A stretch of 64,000 nucleotides of DNA from Paraspadella gotoi. Its lineage: Eukaryota; Chaetognatha. Location: the NCBI GenBank assembly GCA_051294375.1, contig CM119266.1, positions 1,183,554 through 1,247,553 on the forward strand, read 5' to 3'. The stretch's first letter is position 1. Every line of letters begins with the position of its first letter. The translations under genes were made by a program, and so were the position numbers. Below the pieces are notes generated by a model, which saw nothing but the letters and a program-made list of their open reading frames with translations, was not told where the DNA came from and ran no database searches. Positions 14,443 to 26,297 of the stretch are shown here, in pieces.

Positions 14443-14640
14443 TCACATTTTGTTAGGACAGTTTTCGTAACACTCCTGTGGAGTGACGCATTTAGACAGC
14501 CAGGGGTCCATCCTTCTGACTTTGCAATAGTACTGGTTCTTTTCGTGGTCGCATGGCGTCGCTTGCCGTCCGCAGGAGGGGAGAGCGGAGATGGAGAAAA
14601 CAAAAGAACTAAGAATCGAGCAAAATACTATCAACTTCAT
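14443..14640 (-). CDS. small secreted cysteine-rich peptide or first exon of the cysteine-rich gene
   Basis: Open frame of 65 residues from ATG 14640 to TGA. It starts with a textbook signal peptide (MKLIVFCSILSSFVFSISA) and continues with six cysteines in about 45 residues, including QYYC, SKCVTPQEC and ENC. It is either a complete one-exon secreted peptide or exon 1 spliced at the GTGAGC overlapping the stop. The phases to the next exon do not fit simply. Function unknown. It is divergent from CFAP43, with about 700 bp between start codons. Confidence 0.5.
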   Translation of the reverse strand: MKLIVFCSILSSFVFSISALPSCGRQATPCDHEKNQYYCKVRRMDPWLSKCVTPQECYENCPNKM

Positions 14641-14951
14641 TTTGACCTTTTTAATCTCATCTATTTTTTAAAGAATCCAGGTCCCAAATCTACTTACATA
14701 TGCTATCTTAATGAAAAAAATGGGAAAAAATTTAACTACTTTAAACTGAAATTATTAACTATTAGCTCTGAATAAAAATACGATTTTACGAAACTTTTCG
14801 AAATTCTCTTTTATTTATTTCGAGATATAAAACTCTTTCGATCATGAAAGGTAAGTTTCATGAGATAAAACTTTCCGATTCGGCAGCGTGCTCGGCAGCG
14901 GCTATGGAAGCGTCAGCCGCAGTCGCACGGACCGATTATAATAACATCGAA

Positions 14952-14965
14952 GTATCCATGGAAAC
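14952..14965. promoter_or_regulatory. RFX X-box-like site upstream of CFAP43
   Basis: GTATCCATGGAAAC is a nearly palindromic match to the X-box bound by RFX factors, which switch on ciliary genes across animals. It lies 371 bp before the CFAP43 ATG and about 310 bp before the divergent cysteine-peptide ATG, next to a GC-rich island at 14880-14940. The target gene is ciliary, which makes a chance match less likely. Position 4 is T where the vertebrate consensus prefers a purine; the looser nematode consensus is satisfied. Confidence 0.55.
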
Positions 14966-15335
14966 GAAAAGCGAAAACTTTTTCGACAGAAAAAATTAAT
15001 GAATGCGAATTTATTTTTTTTTTACGATAAACATTTTAATAAACTTAAAAATCAAAACGACCCAAACATACAAAAATACAAATGAATAAAACAAAAAGCA
15101 AAATACAACAATAAGAATGAAAAAAACTTTTTAAACTTGGCAAAGCTCCGAGTTGAAAAAGAACATACATTATATATATACAATATATAACATTATAATC
15201 CAATTGGGCTCCGAACAATTTAAAAATTTTTCAAGACAATTTCGAATCAAAGACAAAAAGAAGTCGATTAAAAGTGAGGAATATGTAACTTACCCTAACC
15301 CTTTCATCGCTCGAACTACCGACCACCCAAAAACG

Positions 15336-17853
15336 ATGTTGCAATCCTCCTTCAACGCCTCCTGGGTGACAGGCTACGCCGGATCCCGCCTCCATTTCCT
15401 CGACGACGACACAATCGCCTTCAAGTGCGGATCTTTTCTCAAGTTCAAACGTCTCTACTCGGGACTGGAGGCCGTTTATCCGGATGGCCGCGTCGGCGGC
15501 GGAGTCGGCAGCGTCGGCGTCGGCGCCGTCGCCTTCCACGCGTCTCGACCCGTCTTTGCCCACGCCGACTCCGGGCCACGCCCATCTCTCCGCGTCGTCT
15601 CCGTTTCGCTCGCCAATTCCGGATGGACGGATGACGCCGCCGGTTCTAACGCCGGCGCCGCTTCCAGCCGACGGCGTCCCTCCTTTTCTCCGCTCGCCAC
15701 TTTCGACGCCGTTACGAGCCTCGACGTCGCCGACGTCGCCTTCGCGGCGCTGGATCTCGTCGCCGTCGTATCGGCGCCGCCAGAGGCGCGCGTCGTTGTT
15801 TTCGACTCGGCTGCGGCTACGCGGCTCTGCACGGTCGAGATCGATGCAGCGCGGAGGGGGACGCCGCGTCTCTCGTTCTCGCCCGTGGATTGGCGCCGGA
15901 TGTGCGCGGTTTTCGAGGACGCCGTCGAGCTGTGGCACTTGGAACGATGCCACGAGAAGTTCGCGCTGATCCGGAAGAGGGTGGCGCTGCCGGGGGTGAG
16001 ACCAAAAATGGTGGGGTGGGGCAAAGATGGTTTTTTTTTTTGGTTAATAAACTTAAACAATAATCTTGTCCAGGTGGACGGATCGCCGGCGCTAGAGTCT
16101 GCCGTCGCTGTCCCGTCAGAAAGTGGGCGTGGTCGGAAGTCGCCGACGTCGGCGTCGGGTAAGGCGTCACCGACGGCGATGTCGGAGGCGTCGAGGCCGT
16201 CGCTGGAGATGCCGCCTCACGCTGTGGCCGGGTTGACCGGGGAATTGGCGGAGAGGTAGGTTAAGTCAGTTGGTTGGTGAGTTAAAGGGAAAGTCAAAAT
16301 GGCGAGCGTTGTAAGACTAACAAACTACTCTTGATATCCAGGAATTAAACCAGGGAACCAATTTGACCCCCATTCCTGTTAGATTATTATTATCATGTGA
16401 TTTTTCCAGACATAAATTACTTTCGATCCTTATAATGACATTTATGGGACAGATTTGTGACGAGACGGAGGACGGCCAGTGGCGATGCAGCTTCCGCTCT
16501 TAACGCAACACCTCTTGACTCTTTACGTTCCCTCCCTATCATATCATATCATATCATATCATATCATATCATATCATATCATATCATATCATATCATACC
16601 TCTCTTCCAGTTTCGAACGTCGTTCCTTCGTTCCCCCCGTCACCCCCGCCTCCCACGCCTGGTCGTCGACGGGCGATTTGATGATCGGCTGCGTCGGCGG
16701 TCAACTCGTCCGCGTCGACGCCGACTCCGGCGCCGTCGTCGTCCTCTTCGTCCCCAACTACGTCGTGGAAGAAGCCGACGCCGCCTCCGCCTCAGCCGCC
16801 GCCTCAGCAGCTGCCTCGGTCCTCGCCGGAAGTCGCCTACAGACGCCCAGCGAGCGGCCGCCGAGATCCGGTCATGGAGGACGAAAATCCAGTCCAGGGA
16901 GACGCCGATCCAGTGGAGGAGGGCGTCGCTCTAGTCAAGGCCGGCGCCAATCGACGCCGCTGGCCGCCGGGACGAACGTTATCCGACGCGGGTCGCTGAA
17001 TCACATGGCGTTGCACAGCGAGGGATTGTTCGTAGGGGGCGATGACGGAGTGGCGAGGTTAGAGAGAGAGAGAGAGAGAGATAGAGAGAGAGAAAAAAAA
17101 ATTATATTCTTCTTATTCTTCAGAGTGTTGGACATCTCCTCGTCATCGAATGGCATCGCCATCCTGGATGCCATCCCTATAGGCGACCCTATAGTCTCTA
17201 TGGCATTCTCTCCTCGCTTCGAAACTCTCATCATTGGGAGTCCGAAGGGAACAATATTTCAGGTCTTAAAATTGGTCGCTCTTTTGTTAAGACAGAATAA
17301 ACCTCAAATCTAAGGGAAATCAGGAAATCCTAAAACTAAAAAAAAATCAAAGAAAGATTTTGATGCAGTGCATCTCATAAATATACGGGCTAAGAAAGTT
17401 AATAAGTTATTATAGTCATGTATTCATATCATGTCACGTCACGCCATGCCATGTCACAAGAAATACACGTGATAAGGTATAAGGAAATAACTTTTGATGA
17501 TACCAAGAATGAGATTGAGTTCATCAATCTCATTTGCATATTGTCGCCTTGAAATTAGCTCTCTGACAATAAGGCAGTCACTTCGGCGCAACACATTTGA
17601 ATCACCGTTCTTGTTTTACTTTCCCCCATATTTCGCTCTCACCCCCTCTTCCTCGTCCCATTTAGTATTCCCCTACTCAACAAAACCTCACAACTGTCGT
17701 CTGCACGGCGGAGGGCGCCTTTGTGGGCGTGGCCCCTTTGGCGCCGGGAGACGCCCACGTGGTGACGGTTCGAGAGGCTGGACATCTGCAGGTCCAATCA
17801 GATGTCTGATTTTGATAGTAATGACTCATAAAAATTATATTTGATAATATTAG

Positions 17854-17942
<89 letters not shown>

Positions 17943-20900
17943 TTAATAATAATAATAATGATAATCTCCAGGTCTGGGAGACGCGTTGCGGCGGCTACAC
18001 TTCATCGATGAACTTGGAGACCGCGCTGTCGAGTCTCGCCTGCTCGCCCAAGGCGCCCTTCGCGGTGGTTGGGTCGGTGGACGGGTAAGTCGTGTCGGAG
18101 TGGTCAGTGGGATGATTATTGAACAACCGAGCCGACTTACCCTTCTTCTCTCGCCCATTTTCCCCTCTCCTTACCCTCCTCACCCACCCTCCAGCTTCCT
18201 CTTCGTAGTGGACCTCGTCAAGGTCGACAAACCCCGCGTCGTGCTGCGCGAGCGGATGCACGAAGGTTCCGTCGAGGGCGTTGGCTTCGACCAGCGCGGG
18301 TGAGTTAATGTCATAAAATATCTTATTAGAATATTGCAGTAATAATAGTAATATGTCTTAATTTCGAGCACGGGAAAAACTTTAGGTTTTTTTTTCTGAA
18401 ACAAAAAAATTAAAGATTGAAGAAAGTTGTATCTATCCAAATTTCGCGATTCTTATCTCAATCGGGATTTGGGTTTTATAGATGAAACATTGACGGAGCC
18501 TATTTGACCTTAATAATGTTAATTGGCCTTCTCAAGTGAATGACAACTAAGTTTAATAATTCTCACTATTATGTAATATGTACAATTGTACATAATCGTC
18601 ATCGATTTAACCTTCTTTACAACAACAACAACAACGATCTTCTCCATAAGCAACTACAATAATTTCTCAACACCTCCTCCTCCAGGTGCATCTTCTGCAC
18701 CTGCTCCGACGACGGCAACATCTTCGTCTTTAGCGGTTCCGCCATCCGTCGTTTCGAGGTGCTGGGGTTCGTGTCTGGAGTCCAGGGGCCCGTCAGAAGT
18801 CTCTCGGCCTATTACAACCCTGAGGTGAGACAACTAGAGGGTCTTTCCGGATGTATTTTTTTAATTTATAAATATTTATTAATTTATTTATTTATTTATT
18901 CATTTATTTATTTATTCCTCATTTGATTCCTTTCGACATATTTTAGTTACATATTTATTTTTTAGGTTTATAAATTGTTTTTTGTATTTATTTATAAACC
19001 TATCAATTTCGGTTTTTTTTCATATTTATTTAATTCATATCTCTTTTATTTTCTTCTCTTTTAAAATTCCTTCAGAACCACAAGATCCGTGTCGCCGGTC
19101 TGCTCCTGCCCAACTCCACCGCCGCCTGCTCCAGCACCGTCGTCGTTGTCGACATCCCCCGCTCCATCGTGGACGACTGCGACCGATTCCGCGTCAACGT
19201 CTCGGGCGAATTGAAGGACGAAGAGATCAATCGGATGACGTTGGAGATTCGCCGTCCGCTCGCCGCCCTTCGAGTCACCAAGCACATGGTGGGGCGTTGG
19301 AGGACGTTTGGTTCTGGAGAGATGATTTCTTGGTTATAGTGATTCGTTTTCTAAAAAAAAATTATTGATTTAGTTCATTATTGTTAATAACAGCGATTGC
19401 TTTTTCTCTGAACAAAACAAAATATTCATAAAAGGGAAAGGAACCAGAAGGATGAGAAAAAATAAAAAAAAAGGAATTCATATGAAAAAAATTCATTAAA
19501 CAAAATAATAAAAAAAACAAATAAATAAATAACTTATGAATAGGCTTTCATGTGGATGAAAACTTTATTTATATAAGGAAGGAACTTTTGATGCAATCAA
19601 GAATGAGATTGAGTTCATCAATCTCATTTGCATATTGTCGTATTGACATTGACTTGTCATAAATTAAGTATAAGTATAAACTAAGTATACTGCTATTTAA
19701 GGACCATTTAGTGAAAACCAAAATGAAATTAAACAAAAAAAAAAAAAAAAAACAACTAACAACAAAACAACTGGAGCTTTACCCGTCTAATCTCCCTTTT
19801 CTTTGATCCCTCAAGTCTGCCATTGCGATCTGCGACGGCGAGATGGTAAAACTGGCTCTGCCCAAATTGGCGCCGCGAAAGTCAAAGCGTGACTCGGCGC
19901 GGTCGGACCTACGGCGCGCCGGGAGCATGAGTTCCGTCAGCGGAGATGACGCCGGCGCCCTCTCTGCGCCCTTCGAGTCGCGTCAGGTGCGCCGCTTATT
20001 TTTTTATGCTTTTGTTTTTTTTACGTTTTTTTTTTCTGTTTACTGTTTTTTTATTTTTGTTTTTGGTTTACGTTTTTCTCGCATAAATTTGAGCAACCTT
20101 GAGAATCGAACCCGAGACCCTCGCGTCTAATTTTCGACGCGTGAATCCCGTGATCTTTTCAGATGATCCCGATTCACTACCGTTTCGCTGGACACCGAAT
20201 CACCGAAGGCGCCGGAGTGAACGTCTCGGCGAATCACGGGTGGGTCTTGACTCACGGCGCCGACGGGAGAATCGTCGCGAGGGAAATCGATAAACTCGAC
20301 GCAGATGACGACAAGTGAGTGATGATAGAGTGATGGAGTGATGGAGTGATGAAGTGATGAAGTGATGGAGCGATGGGGATGGAGTTTGAATAGTATAAGG
20401 GGATGAGAAGTATGACCAATTGACCAATTGACCATAAAGTACGAGGTTGACGTAATAGAAAATGAAAAAAAAATTGTCATGGTGCTGGGGTGAAATATGA
20501 AGTGGCGCCGGAGTGGAAATGCGAAATGAAAATGGGAAATATGGGGTGATGAGAATGGGAATTATGATATCAATCTGGATAAAAACTAAAAAAATAATTA
20601 AGCCTGACGTCGTGAGAAGGGAAAATACAAAGTTATCCCGATGAGAAAAAAAAAAATCTAATTGGGATATAAGAATGAAAGTTGCATAGTAGTAGTAATG
20701 ACTAATTTCTCCTTTACTTATTTGCGTGTCCCCCCCACCGCCCCCCTTCCAACCCCCCGGGCCAAAAGATTCCTCGCCCTCCGCTCGAACGACTTCAAAA
20801 CCGGAGGCGTTCTCAGCCTCTCCGTCTCATCCGACCTCAAGCGGGTCTTCGTCAGCGGCCGAGACGGATCCCTCGCCTGCTTCGAGTGGCCCGTCGAGAC

Positions 20901-21155
20901 GAGGGCGCGGTCGGAGGCCTCGCCCGTCGATCAGGCCGAGGCGGAGGCGTTGATGTCGACGGAGGCGTGGAGAGGAGGAGGAGGAGGAGGAGGAGGGGAT
21001 GAGGCGAGGAGTAAGTTGTAGTCGGCGGTTGTTGTTATTGTTCTTGTTGTTGTTGTTAAATTTATTTTTATTTTTGAAGAGACATCCCATTCGATGGTGA
21101 AGTTGGTATATTGATCTCAGACAATTCTTCTCTTCTCTCTCTCGTCTCTCTCTCT

Positions 21156-21211
<56 letters not shown>

Positions 21212-24200
21212 GCTCTCTCTCTCTCAATTTCTAATCCCTCCTTTATTCTTTCCCCCCAGCGGCCAGCCCGGCGACCCTCGTCTTTCCCGAGACGACCTGG
21301 TTGGAGATTCGACGAGCTCGTCTCTTGGAGGAAGAAGAGAAGCAGTTCGTCGGCGCCAAATCCGAGTTGAGGCGGCAGATCGACGTCATCAGGTGGTCGC
21401 TTTGCTGCTGTGAATGTTGTTCAGGTTGTTGTCGAGTTTTTGTGGAACACTTTTAACGGTTTGTTTTTGAACTGCATTTGTTGATTAGTTTTTATAACAA
21501 TTGTTGTGTCAGTTCGATTCGTTGTTGCTGTTGTGGTTGTTGCTATTGATCGTCGAAGCAAAATTAAATTGATGGCGAAAAAAAAAATTTTCCCACTTGT
21601 AGTTGCAGTTGCTAAATCCTAAATGAGATGGCAATTGTTTGTTGTTGCCATCTCATTGCTTGTTGGTGTCGTTGATGTAAAAGCAGCTTTTCGCCACCTA
21701 CTGTTGTAGTTACGAAGTCTTCCGATTGTTATTGTTGGTTGGTTTTAAACAAAAGGCAATCCGACCGGACGTTCCCGCTTACTTCCTCCCCTCCCAAATA
21801 ACAACAACAACAACAACAACTACAGAAAAAAGCTTCGCGAGTTGATCTCTGCCAACGACGAACGCGGCGACCGCGAGCGACTCGGACGAGACGAGTTCGA
21901 ACTGGACATGGACTTGAAGGCCGCGCAGGAGGTTAGCCTGCAGCGCGACCTCTTCGGCACGCGGGAGCAGGCAAAGTACGACAACCTGGCCAAGCTGTAT
22001 CGGCGGGAGATCATCAAGCAAGAGTGTTGGGACGATATGCCCGTGAAGGTAAAGGGGGGGGGGAGAGGCCCGAGAGGAGGGGGGGATGATGGGATATAAA
22101 GTGAGAACCGAGGACTCAGTGAGAATAGGGGACGGAGGGATGCAGTTTTCCCCAATTGTGATTAAATTTCCTCACGACATGACTCTTTCCGCAACTTTTA
22201 ACTTCTTCTCGTCACCCAGGGACGAACCCTGACCTCCTTCAAGACGTCCCTCGAGGTGACCAACTACCCGATGCGGCGGCGCACCTCGAAGGAGGTGGAG
22301 GATTTGGCGGCGGTGGAGGCGGTGAGGCGGGTTGAGCTGGCGGCGGCGCGGGCGAGGAGATCGGTGTCACGGAGGCGGAGATCCACCGTCGGAGGTGGGA
22401 ATGAGGTGAGGAAAAGGGGGTTGGGGTGGGGATGGAGGTAAGGTGCGAATATTGGATCGAATTTGCGAAAGATATATTGAACGGAAACGAGAGAAAAAAT
22501 AATGAGAAAAATTGAAATTAAATAAACTCAAAGAAAGAATGGATAAAATTTGATTAAAAGAAAACAAACAAACTCAGAAAATTGGAAAAAAAAAAAGAAA
22601 ATTCAACGAAAAGTGAGAAAATAAAAAAAATATAAAAAGAGAGAAAATACAGAAAATTAAAAGAAACAGAATAAAGAAGCAAAAAATACTAAAAAAAAAA
22701 GAAAAAGCTTTACCCTTCCTCCATTTCTAGCCAAACGCACCCGGAAGCAAAGACGCGTCGACGGACGAAGACGACGACGACAACGACGACGACGACGACG
22801 CCGACGACTCCGAGCCTCGAGTCTCGACGAAAGGATCGAGCGGATTTCAATTCGGCGGCGACTCGCCGCTCTTCTACTCTCAATTCCAACTCGGCAACCG
22901 CGCCCAAAAGTTGCGGCAGATGGTGCTGCTTAAGGACGCCGTCTTCCGCATTCGGACGCAGTTCAACGAGAGATTCGACGAGGCGTTGCTGTGCAAGGAG
23001 CAACAGATAGCGAAAATCAGGTTGTATTACTTTATTTATGTTACATTATGTTTTGAAGATGATAATATTTAATTAATAATTAATTAATTAAATAATTAAT
23101 AATAGTAATAATAATAATTTCTCGTCCCAGAGAGAAGAACAAACGAATCCGAAAGATCATGGAAGACTTGGAGCGAGACCCAAGTGTCGTGCAGGATCCC
23201 TCGATGGGAGTGCTGGAGCAGCCGGAGCAGCTCCTGCATGTAGCCGATGAAGAGGTATTACCGTTAATCAACCGTCACACACGTCAAAAACTACTAAGTT
23301 TTTTGGATGGCGCCTACATATCTTTTTTAAATGACCAAATTCAAAACATTATTTTTATGGCCTTGCAATTGAATGCCCGAGCCCCGGCCCCCGAGGCAAA
23401 ATTAAAAAAAATATATTTTTTTTTACCGTTCCTGGATTAAATGTAATCAAATCAAATCAAATCATTACTAAAGAAGTAGCATTTTGTGAGCATAACCACT
23501 TAAAATATTATTAAGATAATAAAAGGTAATCAACCAATTTATTAATTATCTTTTTATTCGTCTCGAACGTTAATGGTTAATTGTTATTATTTTTAGGTCA
23601 TACGTCAATCTTAATTAACTGAGATGCTGATAATTATAAGTGGAAATATTCTTGAAACGCGACATAGTAAATCTTCTTCTCAACTTGTAAAAAGAATCGA
23701 ATATTAATTTACTACAATATGCAAATGATATTGACGAACTTAATGCTAATTGGCAATGATCAAAGAACCCTTCTTTTACAGAAAAACAGAATAGAAATAG
23801 ATTGTAAGAATAGATAAATGTGGAAAATGATATTATTATCAATTAAAAACTATATCAATTAGCAATAAACATACCTTCTGACCTCAGGTGAAGGTGGAAC
23901 GATTCCTGACGGCGGAGATGCGACGTCGTCTGGAGGAAAATCGGATGGACAAACTCGACCAGACCGGAGAACGAGAGGACAACATCAGGCAGAGGGCGTT
24001 GGACAAGATGATGGGCGGAATCCTGGAGATGAAGAAGGAGGACGAGTTGAAGAAGGACATCCCCAAACCCGCCTTCATGTCCGGACCGAACGCCAAGCCG
24101 GAGGAGGTTCGGGGTACCAGCTAAAGGCTGAGACAAAAAACTTATGTACAGGAACGAATAAAGGAGGGGATCCTTACGACACCACATGTTCATTGTCCTC

Positions 24201-24804
24201 ACAAACAAACACCCTCTCACTCCAACAGGCGAAAATACTGACTCACCCACCAAAATCAAAATTACAATAGATGTATGACACACAGATACGATACAAAATA
24301 CACTGAGAGAACCCGCACGCTAAAAGTATACATTAAAAACACAAAAAAGCAAACAAAGAAGCCAACACACGCATCAACACAAAAATTCACAATAAAAGTC
24401 GAAAAACGCTATGAAACTAGCACAGAATCATACCCGATCGAAGAAAGCAAAAAGAGAGGTACTCTCTCTCATACTTTTTCCACTCAATGACCCCTGAATC
24501 ACTCCTTTGCCACCACCCCTTCTGAAATCAGGAGTGGACCGAGGACGATATGATGGTGCTTCGCGAATACGAGCGGAAATGTCGTGAGCTCAACGACTCG
24601 CGGGAGCGACACCGAAAGCAGCTGGAGAACGAGTTGAGGAAGTTGGAGGAAGGAATCAAAGAAGACGTCTTTACTTTCGACGCCTTGCTGACCAACCTTT
24701 TCCTTACCAAAGTCAAGACTGACAAGGTGAGGTTTTTCAAGTTTGTGGCGGAGACGGTTTCGCCGCCACTGGACCACTGCTGGACCACACTCTAAGCTTC
24801 TACA

Positions 24805-24844
<40 letters not shown>

Positions 24845-24851
24845 CTCCTCT

Positions 24852-24905
<54 letters not shown>

Positions 24906-26263
24906 CACCCAGGCCATCTGCGAGGACCAACTTCACATCCTCCGCCTTCGCGCGTCGTTGATGACGCGAAGATGAAATCGAGGCTAAAGAGGCGGAGCTC
25001 GTTCGGCAGCTGGAGGAAAAGAGGGAGGTGAGACGAAACAGGAAAAAAAAAAAAGAAACAAGAAATCGAAACAAAGATAAAAATGAGTCTAAAAACGACA
25101 AATTGGTTAAAGGACGAGACAACCTTTTATAGTATTTATAGTATATAGTAAAAATCGTCGAAACGAGAAACGAAAAAAAAAAGAAAACAAAGAGACCATC
25201 TTAAAATTCAAGCAAAACTCATCGAACATAAAAACATAAAAACATGTGTATCAAATCAATTAAATTTTCTTAATTTTAAAAAAAAATGAGTATGTCTTGT
25301 ACATTTTTTCAAAATTTTAAAATCTGTTCACGTTTTCCTTTGGTGAACTTTTTCTAGCGGAGGTTTTCAAATGGTTACCCGGTAGTAAATTATCTAAACT
25401 TGCCAATCAAATCAATCAATCAATCAATCAAAATCAATTAATCAATTAATCCTTTCTCGAGGCCAAAAACGCTGCCATCCTCAACGTGACGGAGGCCAAG
25501 AAGTCCGTCGACGGCGCCCGCGACGCCTTCGACATTCTCGTCGCCGAAGACAAAGTCATGGAGAAGATCTTCCGCAGGGAATTCTCCGACTGCGGCGGCG
25601 TGCTCCTCGAGCAGCTGCAGAAGCTCTTCAAGAAACGACCCAAGGTTGGATTTGTAAGGGTCGGATGGTTTGTCCGAAAGGGTAAGGAGCTCAGCAGGGG
25701 GGTTCATAGTAACGGTAAGGGGCAAAAGGTTAGTTCTTGGTTAGTAAGAGTATGAGTGAGTCTATGATTTAGTTTTGAATGATTAAACAACAAATTGAGT
25801 AAAAAAGAAATAAATCGTTGCAACGTTCTCAGCCTTCCGACTTTTCAAAATTCCTTTCAATCTCCCGCCGCTTATCCAGATCAAGGCGGCCGCGACGGCC
25901 ATGCAGGCCCACAGCCCCGGCGGCCTGACGGCCCCGGGTTCGAACCCTTACGGAGAGCGGCCGTCGACGGCGCGGCGCCGTGAGCTGGCGCAGAGGGCGT
26001 TGGACGCCGCGATTCGGGATCTCGACTCGGAGGCGCACATGCCCGACATCTGTCCGCCGGAAGTGTGGACCAGGTTGGTTTGTGAATGTTTTTTAATTGT
26101 TAAATCAATAAAATTTGTTTTGATGTCAAGGCGTAATTTTAAAACTCGTCAACTGACTATTGATTCGGGTTTTAATTGGTTAAACTTTTTTTTTTCATAG
26201 ATTTTGCCATTTTCGTCGAAACAAGATCGAGTCCGAGCAACACCTCAAGCAAAAAGTAAATTT

Positions 26264-26297
<34 letters not shown>

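Noticed and set aside
15153-15335. Upstream extension of the first CFAP43 exon
   Set aside because: The frame stays open 5' of ATG 15336 but is AT-rich with unusual codons. The family start matches the ATG at 15336.
15231-16170. Long minus-strand and alternate-frame ORFs over CFAP43 exon 1
   Set aside because: Shadows of a GC-rich exon. The plus frame has the CFAP43 similarity and splice sites.
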